NCBI RefSeq assembly: GCF_026210795.1
Contig: NC_089439.1
Span: forward strand, 2,418,001 to 2,482,000
DNA length: 64,000 bases
Direction: 5' to 3'
Origin: Rhizophagus irregularis
Lineage: Eukaryota; Glomeromycota; Glomeromycetes; Glomerales; Glomeraceae
Positions 9,738 through 23,225 of the stretch are shown here, piece after piece. How positions within the stretch are numbered: position 1 is the stretch's first letter; each line of letters starts with the position of its first letter. A program made the translations under genes and the position numbers. The notes under the pieces were generated by a model, which saw nothing but the letters and a program-made list of their open reading frames with translations, did not search any database and was not told the origin of the DNA.

Positions 9738-12714
9738 CAACATCATGTAATGATCAAAAATTTTGTAAAAAACATGCAATTTTGTATCATACAGCATATA
9801 TAATATAAAAATATAATAAGATTTAGATAATCTTTTAAATATGTTTAAGCAATTTATACATTAAAAGCAATTAAAAGGAGGGTTGATTGACAAAAATCAG
9901 GTGGCCAAATTTTTCTATAATGCCAACCAAAATGGTCTTAATGCGAGCAAGTGGAATTTATTTATTAACAGGCGATTAATTACTTGTAGTTAAAAGAGAG
10001 GTTAAAGATATAAAAGATATTTACAGATAAATTGTTTTAAAACTACTTTACGATGTTCCTATTTTACTGTATAAATTATAATTTATGGTTCCCATTTTAC
10101 TGTATAAACTATAATTTATGAAAATATTACGCCAAGTGCGTGTTAACACAATGGAAAACTTTGAAAGAATTTTAAAAAAGAATTTTTAATCTATCATTGG
10201 AAGTTACTACGGATTCTTTATTCTGAAAAGAATTTTTTTTATATTTATTTTATTTTATTTTATTTTTTTTTTTGACACAATATCTTTTAATAATTAGCCG
10301 CATAACTGTAATATGATTTATAACAACATTTAGCTAATCCAAATAAATAGGAAAAAATGAAAACAAAGAAATTCAATGACATATTGACAGTTGAAAAAAA
10401 GAAGGATCCCCTTCAATTTTAGAACAAAGACTTTTAAACCTTAAAAATTATTTTGAAAATCTATTATAAATATTTATTTATTTAGGATAATCCGATATAC
10501 AATTATTTAAGAGTATTTTGTAATGTATGTGCACGTAGTACAAGCAAAATTAAAGTTACGATTTTAATTTCCCATAAAACGGTTTCTGGCTGAACTGTGC
10601 ATAAAGCCACCAAAACCGAATCTGTTATCAGCGATGGATTTAAAACCCCAGAATCTTAATTGTTACGAAAAAATTCGAAATTTTTTCACCGATTTTGTGG
10701 AGAAGCGGGTTATGATTTAATGGGGTAGGGCCGTGGGGGAGTTGAATTATTGACTTATATTAGTAATATCACATATTCACACTGATAGATAAAATAAGTT
10801 AGAATAATTTTGTAAAGATACGTTATTTAGTTTAACGAAACAATTTATTTCGATTCAAGAGAGAGAAAAACAATATAAATATCGGTGTGTTTTTATCTAC
10901 CCATCTATCTACTTTTTATTTTTAATAAAAAAAAAAATCCATATTCATACTATTCACACAAATATTATTAAATTATACAAACAAATTAACTATGATATAT
11001 CTCTATAATCTTATCTGGCATAACTCCAAAAATCCTCTAATATTATTTATTAAATATAAAACTCTTCAAGATGAAACCGCTAAAATTTCGGCGGAAATCA
11101 AGAATTTGATTTTAAACAAAAAATCATTCTGCTTTAAACTCCGTAAATGGAATAACGGCAATTAAAAACAGTTAAAGAATACAGAAAAGCTGGCTACGAA
11201 AATAGTCGTCTAAACGTAGCCAGAGCAATATTGATTATTAATCCTTAAATGTTTTCGTAGATATTTAGTGTTATTATAATTATCTAAACTTTCGTATTTA
11301 CAATATTTAATCGATAGTTGCTCATAATCCCTTCAAAATAATATCCCCTTCAAGATAAATAAGCCTCTTCATTAGTTTAGTAACCTTTATTCTCATGTAA
11401 TATTCCACAGCTCTATCTAGATGTAAATATTTAATAAATTAATAGTTATTTTTGAAGAAAAGGCGTGAAATTTATGATGGATATGCAATATGTAATGCAT
11501 TCAAACATGTAACATGTGAAAGTTAACAGTAATTTTTCTCACCGGCACGTGATAAAGAAACCGTTCTCAAATAACCATTATCGCCGTTCTCTTAAGTTAT
11601 TAATATTCTGCAACCGTCCTGCAACCGTCCTGCAATCGTCTGGTAATCTGGTATTCTTTTTTTCATTTAGATATGCCAGACTATGTCATTTTGAAATGGC
11701 GATAATAACTAATGAATACATAAAAAACTTACCGTTTTCAAAATTGACTAATAAGTGATGATATTCACATGAAAATTATGTATTGAAATTTCAAAAATAA
11801 AATATATTAACGAGCAAAAATAAAATATATTAACGAGGTAAAGTAATATTTAACAGTAATTTCAATTGAGTAAAATTTACCTACCCTGAATTACTATGTA
11901 TTTCTTACGAAATAACACATACTACTATTCGATAGTAAATATCTTATTCACAATAAACTGCAAAGCACAATACCTCAATTTTCTCTCTATTTCAATGTAT
12001 ATGTAATATATTCGGCTGATTTATTTTATGGGCTGCATTAGGTGCGCACAAGACTTATATGTGTATAGTATATGTATTCTGCGCATATATGAATTTATAA
12101 TGAATAAACGCCAGTTTTTTTTGCATGAATCATATGATAAGTTGAATCTCGTACATTTTAAACAACTACATGTATCAAACAGTTAAGTTTTTTTCTATTT
12201 TAATTCTATGTAGTATAACCGGTAGATCTAGATATTAAATATTACACATCTGTGTATTCAAACTGAACGTTTATCTATAATGTAGTGTAAGCAAAAAACG
12301 AAACGGTTTTTTTTGAATTGTAGAAGGAAATTTCTCGCTAAGACGACAACATGCATCTGCGATTTTTCAAATGTCTTAGTATTTTTGGTCGAACGAGAGC
12401 TAATAGATGCATTTTATATTTGCTTAAATAATTGAAGTACTCATCACTTCTTATACCTAGCTATTTTTTTTTGAAATATGTTTATACTAAATAATTTTGC
12501 TAAATGGATCGGTTGATACCATATTCTACCGATTTTTAAAGAACGTCATTAACAAATAGCGTTGGAAAAATGATTTCCGCGATCAATATGTGATCACGCG
12601 CGCGTATTTTGTAATGTGTGAATGTTTATTATTTAATAATTACTATTTATTATCGGGACTTCGTACGACGTTGTAAATTGGTAATACCGTAAAAGGTAGG
12701 CCATTGTAGTCTGC
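9738..12714. other. Long gene-free stretch
   Basis: No supported gene. Visible items: a tandem duplication CCATTTTACTGTATAAA(C/T)TATAATTTATG near 10060-10120, a TTTTATTTTA microsatellite near 10235-10275, a small hairpin pair CTGGCTACG / CGTAGCCAG near 11190-11221, and a short CAACCGTCCTG repeat near 11610-11640. Confidence 0.5.
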
Positions 12715-13567
12715 CAGAATTACAACTACCCCAAGAGCACCCCAAAAAATTCTGCGTAAATCATGTGATCATCACATATCACATGATTGAGATTAAAGAA
12801 TTATGTAATTTATATAAAAAAAATTCTGATATTCAAAAAAATTAAAGTATTTTATTATGAAACTTTTAAAGAAAAAATTTATTACTCTATTACATAAATT
12901 TATTAATTTACTGCCTATCTACAAAATAAATCACTTCTGTTTATTATGACCTTTCCAAGTGCGTGGATTTGTAATCTGTCTTTCATACTTATTATTAATT
13001 TCTTTTTTTGCAAATTATTCCAAATCTTTTCACCATGAAAGCTTTTCCCAACCACATAAATATTTATTATATTGTTGTTGATGATGTGGAATTAAACGAG
13101 TAAGAAGAATATAAATTACCAAATCAAGACGTGGTTGAATAAATTTTTGAAACATTGCAATTAAAATCTACTCTACTAGTTAAATCATTTTCTAAATATT
13201 CATTATTGTTGATTTCTAAAATTCTTTCAAATAGTTGTTTTGACATTTCCTCTGTGTTAGATTGATTAGATTGTTTATATTGCAAAGTAGCTTTATGACG
13301 ACATATATTACAAGTTTTAATTTGCTGAGTATTTTCATTAATGAAAGCTTCTAGAGGTAAATTTTTTTGACATTTTTTACATTTTTTGTAAATTACCAGT
13401 AGTTACAATATCCATATTGAAAGTGGAAAAGCGAAACTTTAATAAAAGTTTAATTAATTATTATTTATGTAAATTACGTAACTCTTTAATCTCAATCATG
13501 TGATATGTGATGATCACATGATTTACGCAGAATTTTTTGGGGTGCTCTTGGGGTAGTTCAGAATTAC
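12715..13567. mobile_element. Mutator-like (MULE) element with 9-bp target duplication
   Basis: The element is 12724-13558 (835 bp). Its ends are near-identical inverted repeats of about 90 bp starting AACTACCCCAAGAGCACCCC. They are flanked on both sides by the perfect 9-bp direct repeat CAGAATTAC (12715-12723 and 13559-13567). Long terminal repeats and 9-bp duplication are the hallmark of the Mutator superfamily. It is too small for a MULE transposase and therefore non-autonomous. The interior holds a decayed protein-coding piece on the minus strand. The high identity of the two ends and the perfect duplication suggest a fairly recent insertion. Confidence 0.85.
12931..13415 (-). pseudogene. 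Decayed CxxC...CxxC zinc-ribbon-like protein inside the MULE
   Basis: Read on the minus strand from an ATG at 13415, the frame breaks after about 11 codons in a run of A, then continues in another frame with CKKCQKNLPLEAF, TCNICRHKATLQYKQ and a polar stretch, and needs further frame changes to reach NPRTWKGHNKQK before a TGA at 12931-12933. The C-x2-C ... T-C-x2-C-R pattern is typical of small zinc-binding domains that are frequent in proteins of these fungi. It may be a host fragment carried by the element or a remnant of an element-encoded accessory protein. With at least two frameshifts it is not functional as it stands. Confidence 0.6.
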
Positions 13568-13993
13568 TGCTTTCCACGTGAATTGGAGATTTAAACAATT
13601 TAAGTAGTGGATCTGATTAAAATTTAATAATAGAAATAGTTTTATATTAGATAATATATATTACAACAAAACCAACTAAGTTGATTATTTATTGTTGTTT
13701 ACGTGTATATTCTTGAGCTCAAATAGTAACTTTATACAGTACTAAGCATCATCTAATAAACATATCAAGAATATCTACTATAGTAATTTAAATTGAGCAT
13801 TAAATGATTTTTAACGTTATATTTTTATGTCATAAAACAGTTTATAGTAATAATTTTAAATCATGCAAAATCTATTGATTTCGTATTTATAAGATCCAAT
13901 TTATACGATAGCATGTATTTCAACCAGATTTAATTATAACAAATAAAAAAATGTGGAGCGAGAAGGTTGTAGATGCACAAAATCATATTACAT
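13568..13993. other. AT-rich spacer, no gene seen
   Basis: Nothing supported apart from a CACGTG hexamer near 13576. Confidence 0.5.
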
Positions 13994-14258
13994 CCCTGTA
14001 AAAAAAAAATGTCCGGAAATTGTAGCTAAAAACATCCGGAAAATGTCCGTGTGTCCGGAAAACGTCCAGAAAATTGCAATATTCCGGACACTTTCTGGAC
14101 GCCGGGTCTGAACCCTCCTAGACGTTTTCTGGACATTTTCCGGAAAATGGAAATTTTCCAACGTCCGGAATATTGCAATATTCCGGACATATTCCAGACA
14201 AATAAACATTTTCCGGACGTTTTCAGCTACAATTTCCGGACATTCTTTTTTTATAGGG
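13994..14258. repeat. MITE with TCCGGA-rich palindromes, CCCTATAAAAA family
   Basis: Starts CCCTGTAAAAAAAA and ends TTTTTTTATAGGG, with CAT directly outside both ends (possible 3-bp target duplication). The whole interior is an imperfect palindrome built from GTCCGGAA / TTCCGGAC words, including the exact palindrome TTGCAATATTCCGGAC-type arms. Frames of 90-94 codons on both strands here are products of the palindrome. Confidence 0.75.
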
Positions 14259-14720
14259 CATTCGTATGGCAAGCCGCTCTGGTCAATAGTCTGCCATACC
14301 TTACAGCGGGTAGACGCTGTTAATAGCGGCGGGTTACCTGCTATTATTACGGCGGGTTACCAGGACCCCGAAAAATATTAAAATAGGTAAGGTCCAACCA
14401 AAAAAAATTTACTATTGGCTGTACGCATTTTTTCAGGGCCGGAATTATGATAGTGTCAGTCAGTTACTAAAACAGGAAATAAAATTCTGGCCAACATTAC
14501 CCAAAATTGTCCAAAAAAGGAAAGATTTACGTGATTATTTTTTCCTATCCACGCATTCTCTCCTCCTAGGGTTCCTGGGTTACCCTGGTTACCCTTGTAC
14601 TGAACGGTTCAACACGTTAATTACAGGGTTGACCCGCCGCAGGTACCTGCCATAGTAAACAACGGATACCTGCCAAAGTAAACGGCAGGTACCCGCTACT
14701 TTTTTCAGCGGTCGGTCCTC
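14259..14720. repeat. GGGTTACC / GGTACCTGCC repeat cluster
   Basis: Locally higher G+C. GGCGGGTTACC occurs twice near 14328-14362, then inverted forms GGTTACCCTGGTTACCC and GACCCGCCGCAGGTACC, then two imperfect copies of (A/G)CCTGCCAAAGTAAAC near 14648-14690. The arrangement suggests an inverted-repeat transposon remnant; limits are approximate. Confidence 0.5.
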
Positions 14721-15354
14721 TAATTTTTTTTTAACTTATATGGAAGATATTATAATTAATTTTGGCCGAATCTTTTTAAATTTTTTTCAGATAATTTAAT
14801 TATTAGGGACTTGTTTTTCCATAATAGGCATTAGCGAATACCTGCTGTAATTAATATTGTAGCATGTACCGCCGTTTCTTATGACGGGTACCCTTCATAA
14901 CATATAATGTATATAACGCTATGAAATATAGCGTATTAAACTATTTTTTGCGACAGATTACCCTGAAATATGGCAAAATTGAACGTTATCATTCGATCTT
15001 GGATCATTGTAACTCGCGGTGAGATTAACCGAGTGATTCTTTATCAATAACAATTCTCATTATTTACTAGATTTATGACGTACTACATGTTCTTTCGTTT
15101 ATTTATATTTCTTCGTTTATAATATATCTTGATGAAAATCGATATTCGATAGAAATTTTTGTTCGTTGATATTTCGATGCATTTGCCGATATTAGCAATT
15201 ATAATAATTAATATTTATAAAAAATATTAGACCAATAAGATAAACACATATTTGATTTTTGATTTTTTGCATTGTATTTACGTAAATCTTTCATTATTAT
15301 TTAGTAATTTCTTCCTATTATTGAATAAGACATCCATTTATAATCATATTTACG
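14721..15354. other. AT-rich spacer, no gene seen
   Basis: One further GGGTACC-like motif near 14886; otherwise featureless. Confidence 0.5.
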
Positions 15355-15933
15355 TATATGTTGTGCCTCAGATGACGATTGGCGACGATGTCAACTGTAT
15401 TTTTTTAAAGTAGGTGATTTCCATAAATATGAATCCAACTAGGGGTGCAGACTTTTTCTTTTTTTAGCTACGTCACTCATTAAGTCAATGAAAGGTTGTA
15501 ACTCGCGACGTAGCTCGATATTATATAAATTATTATAAAATTTCTCTGTGGTGACGAAATTGACGTAACTTTGTCACGGCAGTTACGTCGGTAAAGTTTG
15601 CACCTCTATTATCCAACTGTGTTAAAATTTTAGGATTATATATTTACAGGCATGAAGAATAAATTAATAAAGTATATTAAGAAATATTTAAAGTTTAATC
15701 ATAGCTAAATTTTTAAACATTATTTGCAATATATAACCAAGTATGATATTAATTATATTTATTTAATAAAATTTTCAGGTATAACTCATTATGATACACA
15801 AGTTTACTTATACAACTAGAGTCGAATTAATTAATGAAAAAAGAAGTTTACTTATAGCAAACTATTTAAAATTGACATCTGACGCGCGTCAGTTATCACC
15901 AGACGCAAATCGTCATCTGAGGCACAACATATA
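15355..15933. mobile_element. DNA transposon with 26-bp terminal inverted repeats
   Basis: The left end 15355-15380 (TATATGTTGTGCCTCAGATG...) is the exact complement of the right end 15908-15933 (...CATCTGAGGCACAACATATA). Further inward the arms remain similar (ATTGGCG/CGCAAAT). No coding region survives. A second element is inserted at 15440-15608. Its superfamily is not clear from the ends. Confidence 0.75.
15440..15608. mobile_element. hAT-like MITE nested inside the 15.4-15.9 kb element
   Basis: Ends TAGGGGTGCAGAC and GTTTGCACCTCTA are inverted repeats of the hAT type. The word ATCCAACT lies next to both sides, a slightly imperfect target duplication. The interior is a second palindrome rich in ACGTAACT / AGTTACGTC words. 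Length about 169 bp, no coding capacity. Confidence 0.65.
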
Positions 15934-17407
15934 TACAATATAATAAATGAATGGCATTATAGTATTTAACCGATTTAAACGGTAATTTATTGCAATTTGC
16001 ATCAAGATGAGCCCTATTTTAAGTTTTAGAAACTTGCTTTAATAACTATCAATTGCTCAATTGCAGAAGAATGATAGTAAAATAATAGAAAAGAACTTCG
16101 AAATACAAATGACAGCAATACGGACTAATGAAATTTATCCAATGCTCACTTATTACGGTAAACATTAAATGCCATCGGTTAATCACATCGAGAAATTTTT
16201 TTAGGGAATATATATCGATGTAAAGGTCACATGTTATACATCGATGCTAATCGGACTCGTCGAGTTGGGGTACGCTGTTAACTAAACTATGTCAAGTTAT
16301 ATAATAAAAATATTAATTAAGGATTTTTTATAATAATGACAATGAGTTAAAAATTTTAATGTTACAATAATGAATTTATTAATGCAAATACATACAAATT
16401 AAATTTAACAATGTTAATTTTATATATAAAATTATTTTAATTTAGCAAAGCATTTGTTTAAAAAGATTTGACATCGTCGAGTGTGATAAACTAGATAAAA
16501 TTATCGGAATCATTAACGTTTCACTAAAATAAAAAAAAAATAAAAAAATTCAACTTACCAAAATTCCGTGTGTCAAGGAAATCCGGAAGAACCTAAAAAA
16601 GAAAAAGCCCGCCCGTCTAAAAAAAAAGAAAAAAATTAAAACGTTATTTAACGTTTCATTGAATAAAAGAAAATTAAACTTAATAATGAATATCGATATC
16701 TGATAAAATCCAGAATGATGTAACATAGAAAAATAATCAATGAATTTATTTTTATTTACTATTATTATTATACGATACAAATATATTAATAAATACATCA
16801 ATTATAATCATATAATAATAAGTTTTTTATTACATTAAATTATAATTCCAACAAATTTAATCTACTCCGATGGACAAATAATAGAGTCTTCTCCATTTTC
16901 GCTTACAGTACTTGAAATCCAAATAGCCATTTAAAATCCGTTTGCAAAAGAAAAATTGAACGTAAGTTAATATTTTGTTAAAAATATGAAAAAACTTAAT
17001 ATACTCACAGATCCATATTTAAAGAATCCCGACCATCGGTTTAGAGGTGATATCGATACCCGAAAGACCTATAAAAAAATTAAAAACAAAATATATGGTA
17101 AGTTTCGTAAAGAAACTTACTGCTCCACGCACTTATCTAGTATTTCGAACCCGATATCAAAAACCTACAAAAAAGAATATCAAATAAACTATAAAATTTT
17201 GTAAATTACAATATTACCAATATTACCGCATCCAGTATCCCAGAGACCCAGACAAAAAATCATGAAACTTAAAAAAAAATGAAGAAAGAAGCGTTGGTTT
17301 CTAATAAAAAAGAAAGGTATCGTTGCGACATCGATAATCATTAATCATCGATTTATTTGGTGCGGTAAAATGTGATAATTATCGATGAAGTGATAATTAT
17401 CGATATT
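15934..17407. other. Gene-free stretch
   Basis: No supported gene. Frames at 16550-16801 (minus) and 16986-17204 (plus) are low-complexity or lysine-rich AT by-products. Confidence 0.5.
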
Positions 17408-17760
17408 TATCCCTAAAAAAATTTCCTGATGTATCCGGGAACTATGATTGCCATTAAATATTCTATAAAAGAAAAAAACGATGCAAGTTTGACTTATATT
17501 TAGACGTTAAATGCCAAACCTCAAATTTTTTCGTACAATCGTACCATAATGGGATTTATTATCCTTATAAAAAATTTTATCCGTTATTTCTGTAAAAACT
17601 CCGTAAAAATGAGCCTTTCAAGGATCCATCCATTCACGGAAAATGCAAATAATTCGATAAATTTCGTGATATAGGGTTATTAATTCCGGAAATATGAGCC
17701 TTTTACGAAAAAATGGAATATAAAAGACGGATCAACTTTTATTACAGGGCATGGCCAGAA
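17408..17760. repeat. Remnants of CCCTATAAAAA-type and ACTCCGT-type repeats
   Basis: It starts CCCTAAAAAAATTTCC, contains CTTATAAAAAATTTTATCCG with TTTCTGTAAAAACTCCGT (also found at 23.23 kb), and ends TTATTACAGGGCATGG. Paired words AATATGAGCCTTT / AAAATGAGCCTTT occur twice in direct order. Probably two overlapping decayed MITEs. Confidence 0.5.
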
Positions 17761-20700
17761 GCAGTCAGCTCTTAACCTTAAAGAATAGGAACTGTTTTCG
17801 CTGTTTTCCTGGATTCTATTAATATTTTCTGGAAAATTATATGCAATTAGAGAAACATGTTGTTCGACATCATAAAGCGTTTACGAAATCATTTTGTCCT
17901 GGAATTTGTTCTATTCGGTGGAGGCTTTGATGATTTCATTCGCTCATTTATTTCAGACATGAACCGATTAGAACAAAGTATTGTAATGAAGTGTCTTAGA
18001 AAAAGGTTGCTGAAACTATATTATATATTGAATTATATTATAACAAACTGTTATATGGTATGTAAAAACAGTATTTTTTTGCTAAAATATTGCAAAGTTG
18101 GCATGTAATTTCAGTAGGACCTTAAAGAATTTTAATCCCATTAGAATTATGCATTAATTTTAAATAAATATTATGGTTAAACCAATTTTTTTATAAGCTT
18201 ATGAAATGTGACAGCAAATAATAACCAAGAAGAAATATTAAATTACAAGTACCATATAGACATAGGCGCAAAACAGACTATCGATAATATATATCCTTAT
18301 AAATTTTGGTATGAAAAGCAAGATTTCACAAAAATTCTAGAATGTCACTCAGTCGTTATATTATTGCAGTTATTGTAAGTTTATTTTTCATACATACAGC
18401 AATGATATTTTATTACGGCGGGAACCTGAAACGTGCACATGAGAAAACATTGGCCCTTACATTAATTGAAAAATATGAGAATTTTATTACGTGATTTATC
18501 TATTTTTGATATATCCACAATGATCGGCAAGAAAAAATGCAATAATGACCTGATTTGCCCACACATGTGCTACAATAAATTAATGAATATCATTTAAGTT
18601 GTTTAACAATTTTATGTTTCACATATCACCAATGTTTAATGAAATCCTATTGCCGACTGTACTTGTCTTATTTCGTGTAATGATATACGGTTGAAACTAT
18701 TATTCGCGATTTTCAGGAGATTGTCTAAAGCCAGTAAGTTCACTCAAAAGTAGATTGTCCACAGTCAAAGATCAATTGAAAAATTGTTAACAAGTAGCCT
18801 GAAATGCACTAATTGCATCATGAGATCGATCTTGTAAACCAAATCTTAATAATTACTAGATAAACTTAATATTTCTTATTATGCCATTCGAAACCTAAAA
18901 TTTTTCTAAAACTTTAATTGTTCATTTTCTCATCCGAATTTTCGTAGTTTCCAATATTATTAAGAATAGAATTATTCAGGTAATGATTAATCATGCAACA
19001 ATTCTTTATAAAAAAAACTTCGATAAAGGGACAAACTCGGATATGTGATCAATTTCTATAAAATTTATTATTCATATAGAGGTTTATAAATGGAGCTATG
19101 TCTCAAAGAAATGTCGCACCATAACTGAAGATTTAAACTTGTTTTCTACTGGATATATTTTAGGTAGTGCAATAAATACTTTTAGATTTCACTGCATTTT
19201 ATTCGTCCTTTTATTTGTTTTCTAATAGTTAGCTTTTTTATTTATACAATCAAAAATACTTTTTTTTTCATATTGATATTTGAATGAAATGTGCAACTTT
19301 TAATTTAAGCCTGATCTTTTACTGCATACATGTTCTTCTTTTTAGATAATGCAATGAATATTTTTAAGTCTCGGCTAAATTCAAATTAGATGCTCGAATA
19401 AAATGCGCGGTTTCCGCTATTTAAACTCCTTGTAAAAAAAGAAAGTCGGGATACTTACATTAGAACTCCGTGATTATGTTTATAATTCCATAAGTGCACA
19501 ACAGGTTAAACTACAATTTTTACAGAATTGTCTTCTTATACCACATTCTCTTTCCAGATAACACATAAATGTTTAAGTTTCGGTTAAATTTTACTCGTCC
19601 TTAATTAATCTCCTTAGCCTCTTTTTTTTTGATACCAATATAAAATGTACAGTAAATTATATAAATGTAAAAAAAAAGTTAAACAAAATTTTTATTCCTA
19701 AATTATTATTTTGTTACAAATCCATGACCAATATTTAATAAAATGCCTTAAATCATATAAACATATACGTATATTTGTTTTAATTTTCTTATAAAAAGCC
19801 TCCTGAAATTTCCTTTGATCAATATCCGCTTTTTCAAAAAAAAATAAAAAATAAAAAAAAAATAAAAAATTATAAAAAAACAAAAAAAAAAACAAAAAAA
19901 TAATGATATATCGCCTCCGTTATACAGTATAAACCAAGAAAATATAACGCAAAACGTTATATACGATATTTATACGAATGTGCCATCCACGGACTAATAC
20001 AATTACTCGAATAACTTACGTGCAAGTTACAACCTATTCTTTCGAAATAACTTCTTTAACGGAACAAGTCTTCACGATAACCCAAACAGTTAGTTTTGAA
20101 TTCCACAGGTGTTCAGCTCCTTCGTTGCTGTTTCCTCAATTTTTTCGATATAAACGTTCACTAGATTTTTTTTTCTAATCTCACTTTTTACGAAAATTTA
20201 TGTTTTTTTTATGTTATAAATGATTTTTATAAGATAAATGTATTCAAAATTTTGTTTTATTTGAAACAAGTTATAATTTTTTTTTTCCTGCACTATATTG
20301 GTTACCAAATATGCGGTTAATGACGATCAATTTAATTATGGTTCTTGGGATTAACTTGATGTTTTGACACACATTAATAAAATATTTTTTTTTTAAGATA
20401 ATAAATATTTATTATTTTTATTATTTCTCAATCATATATTATAATCAAAGAAAATCATATTTGATCGACGCATACAAAATCCAATATTAAATAATATTCC
20501 TCCCTAAATTTCACAGAAAAATTAAAAAGTGTGGTTTATCCGGCTTATCCCTATAAAAACTTTATTCAGAAATTCGGAAATTCGGAAATTATCCGAAAAT
20601 TACGGATAACGTTCTGGACGTACCATATTTTCATAAAATATTACACAAATTACCATTTTGATTTTTATTTATAATACTATGATTACGCAACATACCAAGC

Positions 20701-22644
20701 TGATAATCATTTAGCCGATTCTAATTATGAACTATTTACGCGCTTAGTTAAGATTTAAAGTACGAACCAACCAGTTTCAAATAACTTTGAACATATTATT
20801 CTTAAAATTATTTTTTAGCCTTCTAAATAGATTTTCTTATCTGCCTGACGAATTTAATAAACTTTACTCATTTTAGACAACGAACAAATAGTGTTTGAAT
20901 TATATTTATTTTGTTATATAATCCTTAAATAAATCTGTGTATTTTTATTTGCTTTTTGAGTTCATCCCGAATCTCAGGAAAATTTTTAAAACATAGCTTC
21001 ATATTTGATGTGCTTTATTTGTTAATAAATTGAATATAAGTATTTAATTATGCGCGTGACGCGTCTCTTTATGGATTTATTAAAATCAATGGCTTTTCCT
21101 TGTGATAAATGTAATTATTTATATGGTACAAATAATTGTAATAGGATTAAATTGAGACTATTTACAATTTTTTTGGAATTATTTTATTATATGAAGCCAT
21201 AATTATTGAAAATCATGTGTCACGATTCTTTTCTTTTCTTTTTTTTTTTTACCAAATGACTGTTATTTACCGTGTATAGATTAATTAAATGGCGACCAAA
21301 GGCAGAAAGCAAGAAAGATAATAATTCCACTAATATACCCTCCATTGTCCTTTGCTGCACGCAACAAAATTTAAGTCTTTTGAAATTAGCTTGAGATATT
21401 AACAACTATAATTTACACGAAAAAAATTAGTACAATATTTTTATACTAAACACAAAACACCAATAAGTCAACACCGAATTATTAAATGCATTTACATTCA
21501 TATGAAATCTAACAATATTTCTTTCTAAGTTCCTATAATTCCTATTCGGAGCCGGTTAATTTGATTAGTGATAACCGATATGGTTATACAAATAAACAGG
21601 AGGTATTAAGAACTTAAAATATTTGTCAAGATTATTTTAATGAAACTATATATAGTTTAACTCCGATTGATAAGAAAAAAATTTAAGGATTTTTCTTCCG
21701 TTATAATTTTATATGCCATATTTCGTCATAATTGACTTTTTGGGACAATAAAACTTTTAAAAGCTGCTTAACTAACGGGAAAACCTTTGTTGGTGTTTAA
21801 ATAAAATCTAGCGCTTTCTTGGCACAATACACAGTAAATATAAAATAATAAACAAACAAAAAGAAAAGGGTACATTAATTATAGGGGTAAATGCTTGTTG
21901 GTTTAAATTCAATTAAATAAATATGTGTCATGTTAATTTATATAATTTATAACAATATTTATTTATTTTATCTATATTATATTACAAAGAAACTTTAAAT
22001 TTTAATACAAATAGTCGATGCACCCGTGTTATTATTGTACATACATAAAAAAAAATAATAATATTTCTTATGTATGCATACATTATTAATGGAAATTATG
22101 ATTATTAATAAACTTCACTGGTTATTGATGAAAATGTAATTACCCGATCGTATGTTACAAAAGAAATTGTTTAACTTTTCTCGGTATAAATAAAAAAAAA
22201 ATATTTTATTATCATGTACTGCAGGGTCTCTATATTCAAAATTTACTTTCATCATACTGAAACCAAGTTGCTTATCGGATAAATCTTGTTCAAAAGTGGC
22301 GTCTCTTTATAAAGCGTATTTTTCAATTATTCATTGTTAATGTCGATTAACTAAAAAAGGATAAAACAAAACCGCTTCAGTGTATGTGACAAATGCATGT
22401 CACACAAATTTCAAAAGTTTATACCACGTGACTAGCTAATCTGTTAATCTTGTCGGAATTATCAATTATGTTTGCGGCCAAAATTAATAATTTCGGTAAA
22501 TAAGAATTTTGTTGCAACTTATTAAACCTTGATAAAAAGCAATATGAATAATATTATCGTTCAGCTCAGCCCAATAGGATCATTCAGATTTTCATCGACT
22601 GATATTTTTATTAGGCATAGCAATATACATGATTGATATAATAA
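17761..22644. other. Long gene-free stretch
   Basis: No supported gene. A threonine-rich open frame at 19978-20178 matches nothing I recognise; its DNA around TCGAATAACTTACGT and TTTCTTTAACG weakly resembles 33525-33600. A CCCTATAAAAA end with tandem AAATTCGG words lies near 20551-20600. Short homopolymers abound. Confidence 0.45.
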
Positions 22645-22730
22645 CTCCGATAAATGATCATTTTTCTAGTTTTTATTCCGAAGAAACTCAGGCACGTGAT
22701 CATTTTTCTGAAAAATTTTTTATAGAGAAA
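22645..22730. repeat. Dispersed repeat, GATCATTTTTCTAGTTTT family, copy 1
   Basis: AACTCCGATAAATGATCATT...CCGAAGAAACTCAGGCACGTGATCATTTTTCTGAAAAATTTTTTATAG is shared in order with copies at 26.43-26.55 kb and, more diverged, at 43.69-43.75 and 44.10-44.23 kb. Confidence 0.7.
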
Positions 22731-22964
22731 GTAGAGTAAAAAAATATGATGTAAATAAACATTTTATAGGAATAGCATAAAATTGAAATCTATAGAAAGT
22801 TAATAAAGCTTATTTATGATGTTATAATTAATGCATGTCAGAACATCATTAACTACAGGACGGGAAGGGTCATAAAATTTTGACATTAAATATTTTGATG
22901 TAATTTTGCTATAAAAACAAAATTTTCAATATATATCTATGTATATACTATTGGATGGGGAGTA

Positions 22965-23029
22965 GCTATATCGGTCACAGGACCGTATGATAGTGGCCAT
23001 TTTCACCAGGTTCCCGTGACCGATATAGC
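22965..23029. repeat. Perfect hairpin GCTATATCGGTCAC
   Basis: GCTATATCGGTCAC at 22965-22978 is exactly complementary to GTGACCGATATAGC at 23016-23029, with a loop of 37 bases that itself contains GGACC / GGTTCC. It could be the core of a small MITE. Confidence 0.7.
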
Positions 23030-23225
23030 CTCACACTCTGTTGATAATTATAATAATTTTACCTATAACTGTATATAAAGTCTAACTAGCTAATAAATCC
23101 CGTTTATTTTAATATTTGATTTTATATTTCACTTTCGGAATTACGAGTTATCTTCATTTTCAGATTAGCTTCACTTTCAGAAGTTTCGGGAGTTTTATTT
23201 ATATTTTGCTTCTTTAGCTATTTCT

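Noticed and set aside
13988-14323. Overlapping 90-94-codon ORFs on both strands
   Set aside because: Produced by the TCCGGA palindromes of a MITE.
19978-20178. Threonine-rich ORF possibly related to 33.5 kb
   Set aside because: The similarity is short and the second locus is not open, so coding is unsupported.
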